Both the position numbers and the translations under genes were made by a program. A stretch of DNA of 59,648 bases from the NCBI GenBank assembly GCA_010015745.1, contig ML978312.1:1-59648 (forward strand), read 5' to 3'. Of this stretch, positions 44,567 to 54,729 are shown piece by piece (position 1 is the first letter of the stretch; each line of letters opens with the position of its first letter). The notes under the pieces were generated by a model. It did no database searches and had not been told where the DNA came from. It worked only from the letters and a program-made list of their open reading frames with translations. The stretch is from Setomelanomma holmii. Taxonomy: Eukaryota; Ascomycota; Dothideomycetes; Pleosporales; Phaeosphaeriaceae.

Positions 44567-45735
44567 ATGCCTCTGCCTCGTCAAGTCTTCATCGCCGTTG
44601 TCGGTACGAACAAATAATCTACAATTGATTTTCAGTACTACTGCTAACGTCTTCAGGCGCCGGTGGTGTTGGCAAATGCTTCCTCTCCCAGCTCCAAGGC
44701 CTCGCAACAAAGCTCTCCCAATCCCCCGGCACGCCGTACTACCTCTCCCTCATCTGGCTCAGCACTTCCAAGAAAGCCGTCTACCATGCCGACTACCGGT
44801 CGCTCAGCAACTGGGAGTCTGAGATCCAGAATGCTACGAAGCCCACACTACCGCTATCCGAGCTCTGCGAATATCTAGTCAAGGCACCAGGAAAGGTGGT
44901 GCTGGTGGACAACACGAGCAATCAAGATGTCGCGGACAGCTATCCGAACTTCTTGAAGAAGGGCATTAGCATTGTGACACCGAACAAGAAGGCCTTCTCA
45001 GGAAGTTATGAGCTGTGGACGAACATCTTCGGCGCTGCATCGAACGGGACTGGCATTGGCGGCTACGTCTTCCATGAGTCATCCGTCGGCGCCGGACTCC
45101 CCGTAATCTCAACACTCAAAGACCTCGTCGAGACCGGCGACGAAGTCCAAAAGATCGAAGGCGTCTTCAGTGGCACAATGAGCTTCCTATTCAACTCCTT
45201 CCAGCCCACAAGCGGCGGCGGCGGAAAATTCTCAGCAGAAGTCACAAATGCCAAGGAAAAGGGGTACACTGAGCCCGATGCGCGAGACGATCTCAACGGT
45301 CTGGATGTCGCGCGGAAACTCACTATCCTCGCGCGTCTGGCTGGGCTGAAGGTCGAGTCGCCGACGTCGTTTCCCGTGCAGTCACTTATCCCTAAGGAGC
45401 TCGAGTCATGCTCGTCAGGCGACGAGTTCCTGCAACGACTACCCGAGTTTGACGACCAGATGGATAAGCTGAAGACGGATGCGGAGAAGGAGGGCAAGGT
45501 CATTCGCTTCGCTGGCAGTGTGGATGTGCCGAATAACAAGGTCAAGGTTGGCTTGGAGAAGTTTGATAAGACTCATCCGATTGCGGCGCTGAAGGGTAGT
45601 GACAACATCATTGCGTTCTACACGAAGCGGTACGGCGATAATCCTTTGATTATTCAGGGTGCTGGTGCTGGAGGCGAGGTTACTGCCATGGGTGTGACTG
45701 CGGATTTGGTAAAGGTGTTGAGATTGCTGCACTAA
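44567..45735 (+). CDS. HOM6: Homoserine dehydrogenase
   Basis: Exons 44567-44603 and 44657-45735, with a 53-nt intron (GTACGA, branch CTGCTAAC, CAG) lying inside the nucleotide-binding loop, giving 371 residues. The NAD(P) site is IAVVGAGGVGKCFLSQL. LVDNTSNQDVAD and SIVTPNKKAFSG follow. The catalytic region has HESSVGAGLPVI, EGVFSGTMSFLFN, and GYTEPDARDDLNGLDVARKLTILAR with the conserved Asp and Lys. The C-terminus ends GAGAGGEVTAMGVTADLVK. The enzyme makes homoserine from aspartate semialdehyde for threonine, methionine and isoleucine. No aspartokinase or ACT part is fused, as in yeast. Intact. Confidence 0.96.
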
Positions 45736-46700
45736 GACAGTCATCCATAAAAGTGCATCAAAAGAAGAATGACCACACAAATCACCAGTCGCAAAGTCAT
45801 ATTCCTGTGGTACCTCACATTAGCATACTTTGTAGCCACCAACTTAAGCGCAAGGACCCCGGGTACAATGGGTCACTGAACGAGCGCCGTCCAAATATTT
45901 GGCCCTATGCTGACATGGTGCAATGAGGAGAGATCAACTATGCGGTGCTGCTTCTAGCATAGGTACTTGTGGATCTGCTTATAGGTTAGGTTTACAACGA
46001 CGGAAGGCGCAACTGCTGCGCGCTCAGCTTTGTGATCACGTGTGTTCTAAGGTTGCGACGGAGGTGGCAGCTTCCAAAGTTGTTGCAAAATCCAAACACG
46101 GCAACTCCTGCCGAAATGCACACCGGTGGCCCTCCCATGCGGTCACTTTGCCGCTCGCGCCCGACCTTGCCCTAGATTTGCGTTCATGCCCCACATGCAT
46201 ACATAACAGGGTACAAGAGCCTCCTCTACCAGCACTGGAACTATTCGGCTCACCAATCGCTGCATGGATGTGAATACGGTTGGAACCTTGCGTGCGTGAA
46301 CCTCACCGGCCACTTTGAGCGCTTATCATGGTATGTGCATCGCGCTCGAGTTACCATTTTTGCCTAGCTAGATTTACCTGTTATGGTTGCAGGACGCCAC
46401 TGGAACAGCTGCACCCAGCTTTGATCCTCTAACAAGACACAGCAGATGCAGCTAGTTTGCTGAAATCCAGCCTTGTAAGCCCTCCATGGCCATTAAGGCT
46501 CGACTCGCTTCTTGCATGACGGGGGCGTCATTTCGGGCCCCGTCTTCACAAGGCTGAGAGTCGGTCCTGCGGAATATATACTCTGCTTTCTATTCTGGCG
46601 TGGTCTCCAAGCGCGGATCTTCACAACCTCAATCATATCTCAAATCATAATCATCAATTCCTTTCTCTAGATAGTCAGCCTCATCATCTTCTGGTTGATA
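45736..46700. other. Intergenic, no supported gene
   Basis: A long gene-poor stretch with only a 116-codon ORF lacking signatures (45923-46273). A TATATACTC box near 46575 lies 125 bp upstream of the next gene's candidate ATG. Confidence 0.4.
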
Positions 46701-49303
46701 ATGGCTGGAGAAATAAGCGGCCGGGACCATGATCTCGAGTGGGACACATCCACTTAAGTTATCCAGCTTTAGTCATATGGGCGCACAGCATGCCTCCATG
46801 TTACTTTGCACAAGACATCTGCAGTGGGAGTGATGCTGATATTGGAGTCGTACAGAGAGCTTCGAGGTCACAAGGAAGACCCAGCCAAACATAAGTCCCG
46901 TGCCGAAAGCGAAGACGATAGCGGAAGCGGCCATCCTTCGTGGCGTCATCGAGATGAGGAGGAGGAGTACCTGGGCCAAAGTCCTAGGAAAGATGCATAC
47001 GTTGCATCTCCTACCGTTTCCATATACGGACCTGGTATTGGTGCTATGCATAGTGTGGGTGCTCTGCGTCGTATCGGTGCTCTGGATAATGAAACAGGTT
47101 CCCGAACTCCGCTAACACCTAGATCACTGGCCAGACGATACTTAGGCGAGGACTTCCAACCTGCCGACGACGACGACGATGACTTCGGCGAAGATGACAG
47201 TGAATTCGAAGACGATGACGGAGACGGTTATGATGTGAAGTTCCATTACCAGGAAACATTTCACATCATTCGGAAGCTCGTCAATCGCACTACTCAATCC
47301 ATCTTTGAATTCCGCATCTAACATGACCTGTCTGCCCGCATCCAAAGGCACTACGGAACTGAACTCAGCAATTTAGGCCATATGCTGGCCCTCACCGGAG
47401 ACTCCCAGAATGCACAACTCACGACTGTCGCCGATTATTTCACCCAAGTATGGCCATCATATCCTGATCAGTTGCTCAAGGAGCTCCATTCTCTCATCTT
47501 CGGGCCAAACGAACGGATACCATCAGATGAAGAAGGTATTTCGCTGCTCAAGATCAGGTATGGCCACGGTAAAACAGCTGTAGTAGTGTCGGGCAGCAAG
47601 GAATTCGTGATAAATGTTGGTCAGCAACTTGCATGGCTTGGTGCTGTATGCACGACTGCTCTGCCTGGTCTCTCAGTGTGTAAAACTTCTGGCACATGCA
47701 ACTATAATGACGTGAGCTTCAATTTCGCGTACGGGGTTTTTAACTTTGTCGCGACGGGTACGAAGCCCTGTTGGCACCGTTTGATCGGTTCCATGGCCAT
47801 TGTGGCCGGACTTCCGATTCCCGTTCGCATGGGTGGAGAGCGAGGACTTCAAATTCCTGTCAACATAATGGCAGAATTGGGAAAGGTTTTGGTGGTAGAC
47901 GACTTCGGGTCCGGTGTCATTTTCAAAGGCGACGTCTTCGACATTTTACCAGCGGAGCGCATCGGAAAAAGCGTCATGTGGCATCTTGTCGACAGCGCTG
48001 CAAATCCTCTCAACTACGAAACTCCGCAGCCTGGAAGGCTGGGTCTAGATGAGTTTCAACTAGAAGACATCCAGAAGACTGTTGCTTTCCTTGGTTGGAC
48101 CCCCGACGTTCAAAACATTGTTGGTGAGATAAGCCCTCTCAGTTACTGTTGATCAAGAACTAATTCTTGCTAGGTACTCCGAATTCCAAATATGCCGATA
48201 TTGAAGTATCAATCTCAGATCAGCCCCCACGAAAGATAGCTAGCTGGACCTCTGCCACAGGAATGTTGGGTTTGCCCAAGGTTGGCTCTGTCACGGCCGT
48301 CATCACTATCGCGCCCAGACATTACTCGCAAGAAGTACAAAAGATGGAAAATTATGACGAGATTTTGAGGGATCTACGCAGTAGATTTGTAGTCCTGTAC
48401 GACATACAGGCTCAACGCGGATGGCTGCTCGTTGCAGAACGTGTAATGCTCGGGATCATACTACACCGTTACGAAAGCCGAAACAGTGTGGTTCCAACAG
48501 ATCATTGGCTGAAAGACGAACCATACGACATACGAGACACGATGAGAAAACAGGCCAAAACCACTCTCTGGAAAGATGTGGACGTCGCCACGGGTGACGA
48601 AAAAGACGTCTATGTTGCTGCAGAGGTCAAGATCATCAGGACGTTGCTTCTCAAACGCAGTCTCGAAAGCATAAACCACTGGCGCCAACGCAAAGATGGC
48701 TTGGGAAGCGGTGCTACCTTGCTAGCAGGCTTCGATTACCGCACATTTGTCGAGACACCTGCCAACGCGGACACACATGAATGCCGACTGCAAAGCAGCT
48801 GTGGAACGTGGCCGAAAGATGTGTACCGCAGACTCGGGGCAATCGTCATGTTTGGCTCCAACTTTCAGGAACTACTGGCTCCAAGACTGACCATCGGCCT
48901 ATGTCCAAGGTACCACACGATGCCTTCTGGGAAAGGCTACCTTGCCGCGGAAGCAAGCTTGATCCAGGAGATTGTCGAAGCCAAAAAGCTCTCCCTCAGA
49001 GCCGCCAAGTACGAATCAAACTGCCCTTTCGTGGCAAAGTCAGAAGACCACTGCTTTTGCTACAACATCTTCGCCATTGAAGACTACTGCCCTGGACCCA
49101 TGGATGAGCATCTGAAGTCCCTCACCAATGACAAAGGAGCAGTCATAATCGGGGAGCGCAAAGGGAAGACATTGACACGCGAAAGGGACACTCAAGAGCT
49201 CGGACTAGATGATGCTTCGGTCGCAAGTCCAATCTCCCGAGCCGAGCCTCAATTTATGAGCAGGCTTTTGGGCCCACCAAAAACACGCGTCGGGAGACCT
49301 TGA
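46701..49303 (+). pseudogene. Large uncharacterised fungal protein with in-frame stop
   Basis: The main frame runs from about 46830 to 48123, then an intron (48124-48173, GTGAGA/TAG), then 48174-49303. Together it encodes about 800 residues. A Ser-rich N-terminal part is followed by an acidic run (PADDDDDDFGEDDSEFEDDD) and a mixed domain with SIYGPG and CWHRLIGSMAIVAGLPIPVR. The C-terminal part contains VMWHLVDSA, a Cys/His-bearing region (PFVAKSEDHCFCYNIF) and a basic tail. The layout resembles a common fungal family of unknown function. TAA 47319-47321 interrupts FEFRI-stop-HDLSARIQRHYG, where Gln would fit. ATG 46701 is in the same frame but is followed by further stops, so the true 5' end is unclear. 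Confidence 0.6.
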
Positions 49304-50227
49304 GCAGCGATGGGAGCTCTTGTGTTCAGCGGGACCAACAAGTAGAACATATGCGGTCGATCATACTCAAACTTTTTGGTCACGTCAGAGCTTGTGTTCT
49401 TAGACGCTGCGTACTATATAGAACAAGCATAGCTCACGCACATGATGGTAGAGTTGGTATCCAGCTGCACAGTATGGCTTTCAGAGGCATCGCATGATTG
49501 GAGTCAAATGAGTGATTGTGGAGGTGTGGCATCAAGGAACGTACGTGACGTTGAGGTGCAGAAGTGTAAGAGTGCACGTGCCAGGTCCTTTCCCGCTTAA
49601 GCATGGCGCCTCATTGTGATATTCCAAGGTTAATGTCGAGGTGCTCAGTCTCGGCAGAACGTGGGGATATAGACAATCTGTTATGAAGCCTGATTTCAAG
49701 GCTCTAACACTCGGGTGACGTCAAATGCCCAGATACAATTTGGCAATTAGTCTCCTTGAACGAAACAATGAGCAGGTGTATGTATAATCAGACCGGCTGT
49801 TTCGCGTACGACTACCTGGCCCATGCTCTCTATCTATACGCCGAGAAGACCAGTTCCTATGTATTACCATAGATGAGCTAAGCATCCCTACAGCATAGCC
49901 GAAGCCTTCTCCAAGAACAATCGGTTAGCCCAGAATGTGCATAAAACGTTACATAGCACAAGACAAAGTGATATGTGTAACTTTCGACCGACGATTTCTT
50001 TCACATACGACCATAGGATGTTGAAAACAGGATCTCTCGTCTGTTCAACCATCTGATCTCGTCCTGTTGCGGTACAATTAAGGGCACCACTTTCCAGACA
50101 CGGGAATCGGTGGTCGGGTGTAGTCTCAAACCGACTAAGCCTAATCGGTCCACTCCGCGCCTCCAGCTCCTGAGCACTGGCTCCGGGCTTCTACAACAAC
50201 GCACAAAAAACCTCGCTGCTCTATGAG
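49304..50227. other. Intergenic, no supported gene
   Basis: No ORF with protein-family features. No repeat or RNA gene was recognised. Confidence 0.4.
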
Positions 50228-52290
50228 ATGCGGCATATGAGTATGGTCGTCCTCCTGTGGGTGATGGCCGCTGAAGGCTTAACTTCGAACAAACACCTCC
50301 CGTGGCCATCTATCGATCACCTGCACCTGGGCAAGGTCTCAAGCAATGGCACGCAAGCGAAACAAAATTTAGGAACGACTAGCAATACGCATAAGCCTGA
50401 AGACCTTCAGAAACGAGCTGACACCATCCTGCTGCATGAGCCAATGACCATAGAAAAGATTCGGGCCTTGCTAATCCCCTCGAGCTTCAAGTCGTATGAG
50501 AACATCATTAAGATGTGGCTTGAGTAAGGTGCATAATGTCTTGCGACTCGACAGACACTGATCTAGCATAACAGCTTTTCTTGCCAGATTCTTAGGAAGC
50601 CAGGCTCTAATGAGCAGCCTTTCCATGAGACCCCTAGCGTTCAGCAATTGGAGCGAGAAGATCACAGATGTAACGTTAGCAAATTATGTGTCGACGCTCA
50701 AGCGTGCAATTGGGCTTCACACAGGCTATTAGTACAGCAAACCCGAGAATCGAGACTTAAACTATGTGAGTACACTTGAGAACCATAGAATCGTTGCTCT
50801 CGCTGACTGCTCAGATCATCAAGGTGAAGTTACCGAAACTCAAAGGTATTTCTACCAAAGCGTATGAAAAGCCCATGGCTTCACTCAAAGTCTCAAAGGA
50901 TCTGATCAAGTTCCTTCTCGTTTGCGACGGGTACGACTTCGCTCATCCCCGCCTCCGCAGACAGGTTGTTTTCGCATTAGTACTCCTCTCGTTGCTGGGC
51001 AGCCGACCCGGGGAGATCATCGAATCGCATGCATGGAAGGACAGTAACGAAGGCTTGCATTACGGCGATATAAAATTCATGCGCGAGAACAGCGAAGAGT
51101 ATGTCGGGTTTAGCATTGAGATAACTATGCGCAATCGTAAAGGGCACAGAAAGAATGCAAAATACGCGTAAATTCTGCTACAAATCTGCCACTCAGCGCT
51201 GACGCGATGCAGTCCCCGGTTCATCTTGTACGAGTGGCCAACAGATCGCGCGCTTGATCCAGTTATGTGGTTCTTAAGCCTAGCTTTGGCTGATGGGGTC
51301 TTCGAACGCTACGACTCCTTTGAAGACTCATGACGTACTTCAAGGCACCAAGAGACACACATACAGGTACAAAGAAGGAATGCCAACCCTACCTATTTTG
51401 CGCAGTATGCGGCAGGATGGGAGCATATATGATTCTAAGATGTGGACCTACGATTGTGTCAACAACCAGATCAAGAGCCTAGGTCAGAGAGCGTGCTACC
51501 AAAGCAAACTCGGTGCATACTGCTTTCGGCGAGGTTTTGCAAATAGTCTTCAGGGTATGCACATAGCGCGGGCATAGCAGAAACGCAGGCCGCTGACCCG
51601 ACCTAGGAGCTGTTGATGAAGATCCAAAGCAAGAGCTGATGGGACATAGCAGTAGCGTTCCCAGAAGAGCCTACATGTCACGCGTCGTGGGTGTAGATGT
51701 GCAGAGCGTTGTTCACGGCGAACCTCAGCGCAAGGCTTTCATTGAAAGCCATAGCTGAATGATGGCAGGGCGACATTTGGGTGCTCCAAAGCCACCCGGG
51801 GCGCAGCTCACAGATGGTAGACCCAAGATGATATTTTCCGAAGAAAAAATCGACGACCTTCCTTCTATACAACAATACGAGATTCGGCGTCAGTCGCGGA
51901 GAAGAATGTACGCCAAAGGACGGGAGTCCTTCTTCAATGACAATACTCAGAAGTCGAGGTGTGAAGGCATAGAATGTGTCATAAAAGTAATTCAGCCGCC
52001 ATCTCTTACGCGATCTCCACCCGATACCTGCAAGCGTTGATGAAGCATGAACCAGAGCGCAAAAGGGCTGCAGCGATGATTTACCCGGATGTCGCCGAGC
52101 TTAGAGAATATGAACCGGATGAAATTGATCCAACCCTTGTCAATACATCCAATCTAAGCAGCGAACCGCTAGAAGCATTTCTAGAGCATCTCACGCGGCT
52201 GGCTAATCCTTAAAAGGAACGTTACGCTTATCGAGGTGCTAAATCAAGCCAGGGGATTTGTTGCACGGTCTGCGGAGCTGAATTAGATAA
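50228..52290 (+). pseudogene. DUF3435 tyrosine recombinase (Starship captain family), broken
   Basis: Exons 50228-50523, 50588-50765, 50815-51167, 51213 to about 51320, then about 51320-51554, then from about 51608 on. Domain landmarks: LLVCDGYDFAHPRLRRQ, LLGSRPGEIIESHAWKDSNEGL, a KGHR motif, YEWPTDRALDPVMWF, LGAYCFRRGFANSLQ (catalytic Arg), ELMGHSSS (His) and RRAYMSRVVGVD (candidate nucleophile Tyr). The C-terminal extension has LGAPKPPGAQLTD and a Cys/His segment (CCTVCGAEL). Lesions are TAG 50730-50732, a frameshift near 51320 and TGA 51756-51758. Intact relatives are Starship captains or Crypton-like recombinases. No element end or direct repeat was identified. Confidence 0.82.
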
Positions 52291-52547
52291 GTAAGTGTTA
52301 TTGCCTCTCATCTTTTATGCCATTGAGCGCAAACTAACAATTTCAGAGCTCGACCGGAGCGAAGTAACAATCATCTCCTTGCATGCTCAAAACGAAGTCG
52401 CACCAAGCGCGCACGCCAGCTTATGACACATCAATTCGAGTTATATCCTGTGTGTCTTTGGAGCGAATGTCACTATAGCTTCAATGTCAGACATCGGCAG
52501 ACTCGGTGCTTCGCATTGGTACACTCGGGAGAATTGAGTAGATCTTA

Positions 52548-52685
52548 TGTCAGCATAGAGTATAAATACCCATCCCATCGCTACCTAGTACGGTAGCGAT
52601 TCGTCTAAGTTACCTGACACCTAAAGAATACAATCTACCCTACTCCTACGTACTATATTGTTATCGTACCTTAATCGTTCTAACA
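52548..52685 (+). repeat. Possible solo LTR
   Basis: It starts TGTCAGCATAGAG, has TATAAATACCC near its start, a perfect 9-bp hairpin (52577-52585 and 52592-52600) and ends TTCTAACA. TCTTA occurs immediately before it (52543-52547) and two bases after it (52688-52692), as a near target duplication. No internal retrotransposon genes are adjacent. Confidence 0.4.
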
Positions 52686-52689
52686 AGTC

Positions 52690-54729
52690 TTAAGCAGTGT
52701 CGTACTGGAGAGTGCAAGATGCGGTCCAACCACTCTCATAACAATCTTCAATATATATACAATTACAGCACCCCCTTCTCAAAGGATCCTGGTTCAGTCA
52801 AGCCCACGTTAGCCACACGCTGACAACAGACCATAGCCTCTATATTCCGGAGGTGGTTCGACAACTTATGTATCCAGAGCAACATCTCCAGCGTGAACAA
52901 GACTGTACAGGTCTTACGATCACTCGAAAATCTATGATGAACGTGCCCTTTCAAGTATTGGGGTTTCTCGTAACGACGTTCCATCCGATCATGTTTGCTG
53001 GTGTGGTATTCATACCAAGCGCGACCATCAACCACGTCAATCGTGACGTATTCTGACATTGCGCTGCAAAGATGTCGCAGGTTGATGATGAAAGATATGA
53101 TCCTGTCTTGAAAAGGGCCTGGGTTGGAGCAATGCATATGCGGCGCAGCAGCATTGTTACAACCAAACTCATCGCAAGCCTGAGCATCATACGCTCTGCC
53201 TTCTGGGAGCAGTATTTCGCGGAGGAAAACCCCACTGGTCTTCTGAACCCCCGTTTGATCAGGCGGCGAAATGACGGGAAGCGTTACTTGTGCAACGATG
53301 CGATGCCATGGTTCGGATGGGATAAAAGTCCATCTATGAAGTATACCTGGCTTGATCGAGATGTCCAGTGCTTCGCAAACAATCCCGATCGAACACAGGC
53401 AGAAGGACTGCTTGCATTATCGTACGCTCGATTGAAACGCGTTGTAAGGCTGTCTGTACGCTTTATAAAGTTGCGTGGCCACTGGACGCCAACTCAAGCT
53501 GCGCCGCGTGCAGCGAGCAGCTTATCAGCCATATCACGTACAGCCGCGTACGTAGGCGCAAATCCACGTCGATCCAGATCGAGTATCTATCTGACAATCA
53601 CGTCCTCCTTAAGTTCAGTGAGCTTCTTTGAATTGGGCTGGCAATCGCGTCGGGCAGGCTTGCCAGCGCGTCGGCGGCGGAGTGTATCTCGAGAGACATT
53701 GAACGTCTGTGCAGCGACTGCCTCACTCTGAAATTGGATTTGGTAAGAGTTGAGATAGCAAGGTGTATATCAGCCGCATAAGAAGCTGGCTGGGCTTAAG
53801 TTGGGGGTGCCATAATAGCTGGGAGTTCATGCGTCGCAGAAAGTTGGTGGGGTGCGCACTCGCTTATAAAACACGTTAAGAGAATAGCCTTGAAGAGACT
53901 GCACCTAAAAGGAAGCGTGTAGAGAGGTGCACTAGTAGTGCAAGTAGGGTAAATACTAAGGAACTTCTCTTAGCCCTACTATCTAAGATCACTAGAAGGG
54001 GGCGCAACATCACTATTCTAAGTAAATTTAGATAGTAGAAATTAATTGTATTGCTCTATTTACTACTCCTTCACACTCTCACATAGTTGCAGCAACTAGT
54101 TGTAGTGTCGCAATTCACTGTTGTGGGTAGGCAGGTTTTAGCGTTCCCGGGCGTTGCCCCGAACCGGACTATACTCCGATCCCACGGTAGTAGTAGAGTT
54201 AGCGTAGCTCCAATATGCTTGCACGTTTCTTCTCCCAACCTCCGCCCTCAAGTGAGAACTTTTGCCATGTTCTCTCGTCCCGTTTTTCGAAGCAATTTCG
54301 CTGGGAGGGTGGGTGATGATGCTGCAGCGTGTCTACGTTCCGTGATAACCCCCAGACTACACGAACATTTCCACTCCCACAGCACATGCAAGGAAATATT
54401 TTGGCCAACTAAGACTCTAGTTGCATTTATACTATGTTGTACTCATGACGTCACTGACATTATGATAGCTGGAGTAGGAGCGGAGCATGGGTTCCAGCCC
54501 CAAAGAGGAGTGAGACTGCCAGTTGAAGGTTTCGCCGCTTCGAGACTGCCCTCGCGAGAAGAAGGCAAGGTCGCCATATTATCTGTCACAAAAAACCATC
54601 GTAATGCACCACGCGAAGCCACCCTTGAAGAAAATCATCGCCTATCCTTCCTGTATCATTGCCGCGCCTATGCGCGTTGTGCGCTCCGCCACATCACTCC
54701 TTCATCGACAATCCCGAGATTAATACCCT
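52690..54729. other. Gene-poor stretch with transposon debris
   Basis: About 53880-54060 is AT-rich with repeated TAGTA-type words. One plus frame reads a basic tail (PKRKRVERCTSSASRVNTKE), typical of transposase C-termini. Opposed open frames cross 52763-53730 (one minus frame is open for about 219 codons), but neither shows a family motif. The 5' leader and promoter of the kinase gene probably occupy the last few hundred bases. Confidence 0.4.

Noticed and set aside
52763..53731. Opposed long open frames (219 codons minus, 219 codons plus)
   Set aside because: No family motif, no clear start, and the two overlap each other; kept only as a note within the gene-poor stretch.
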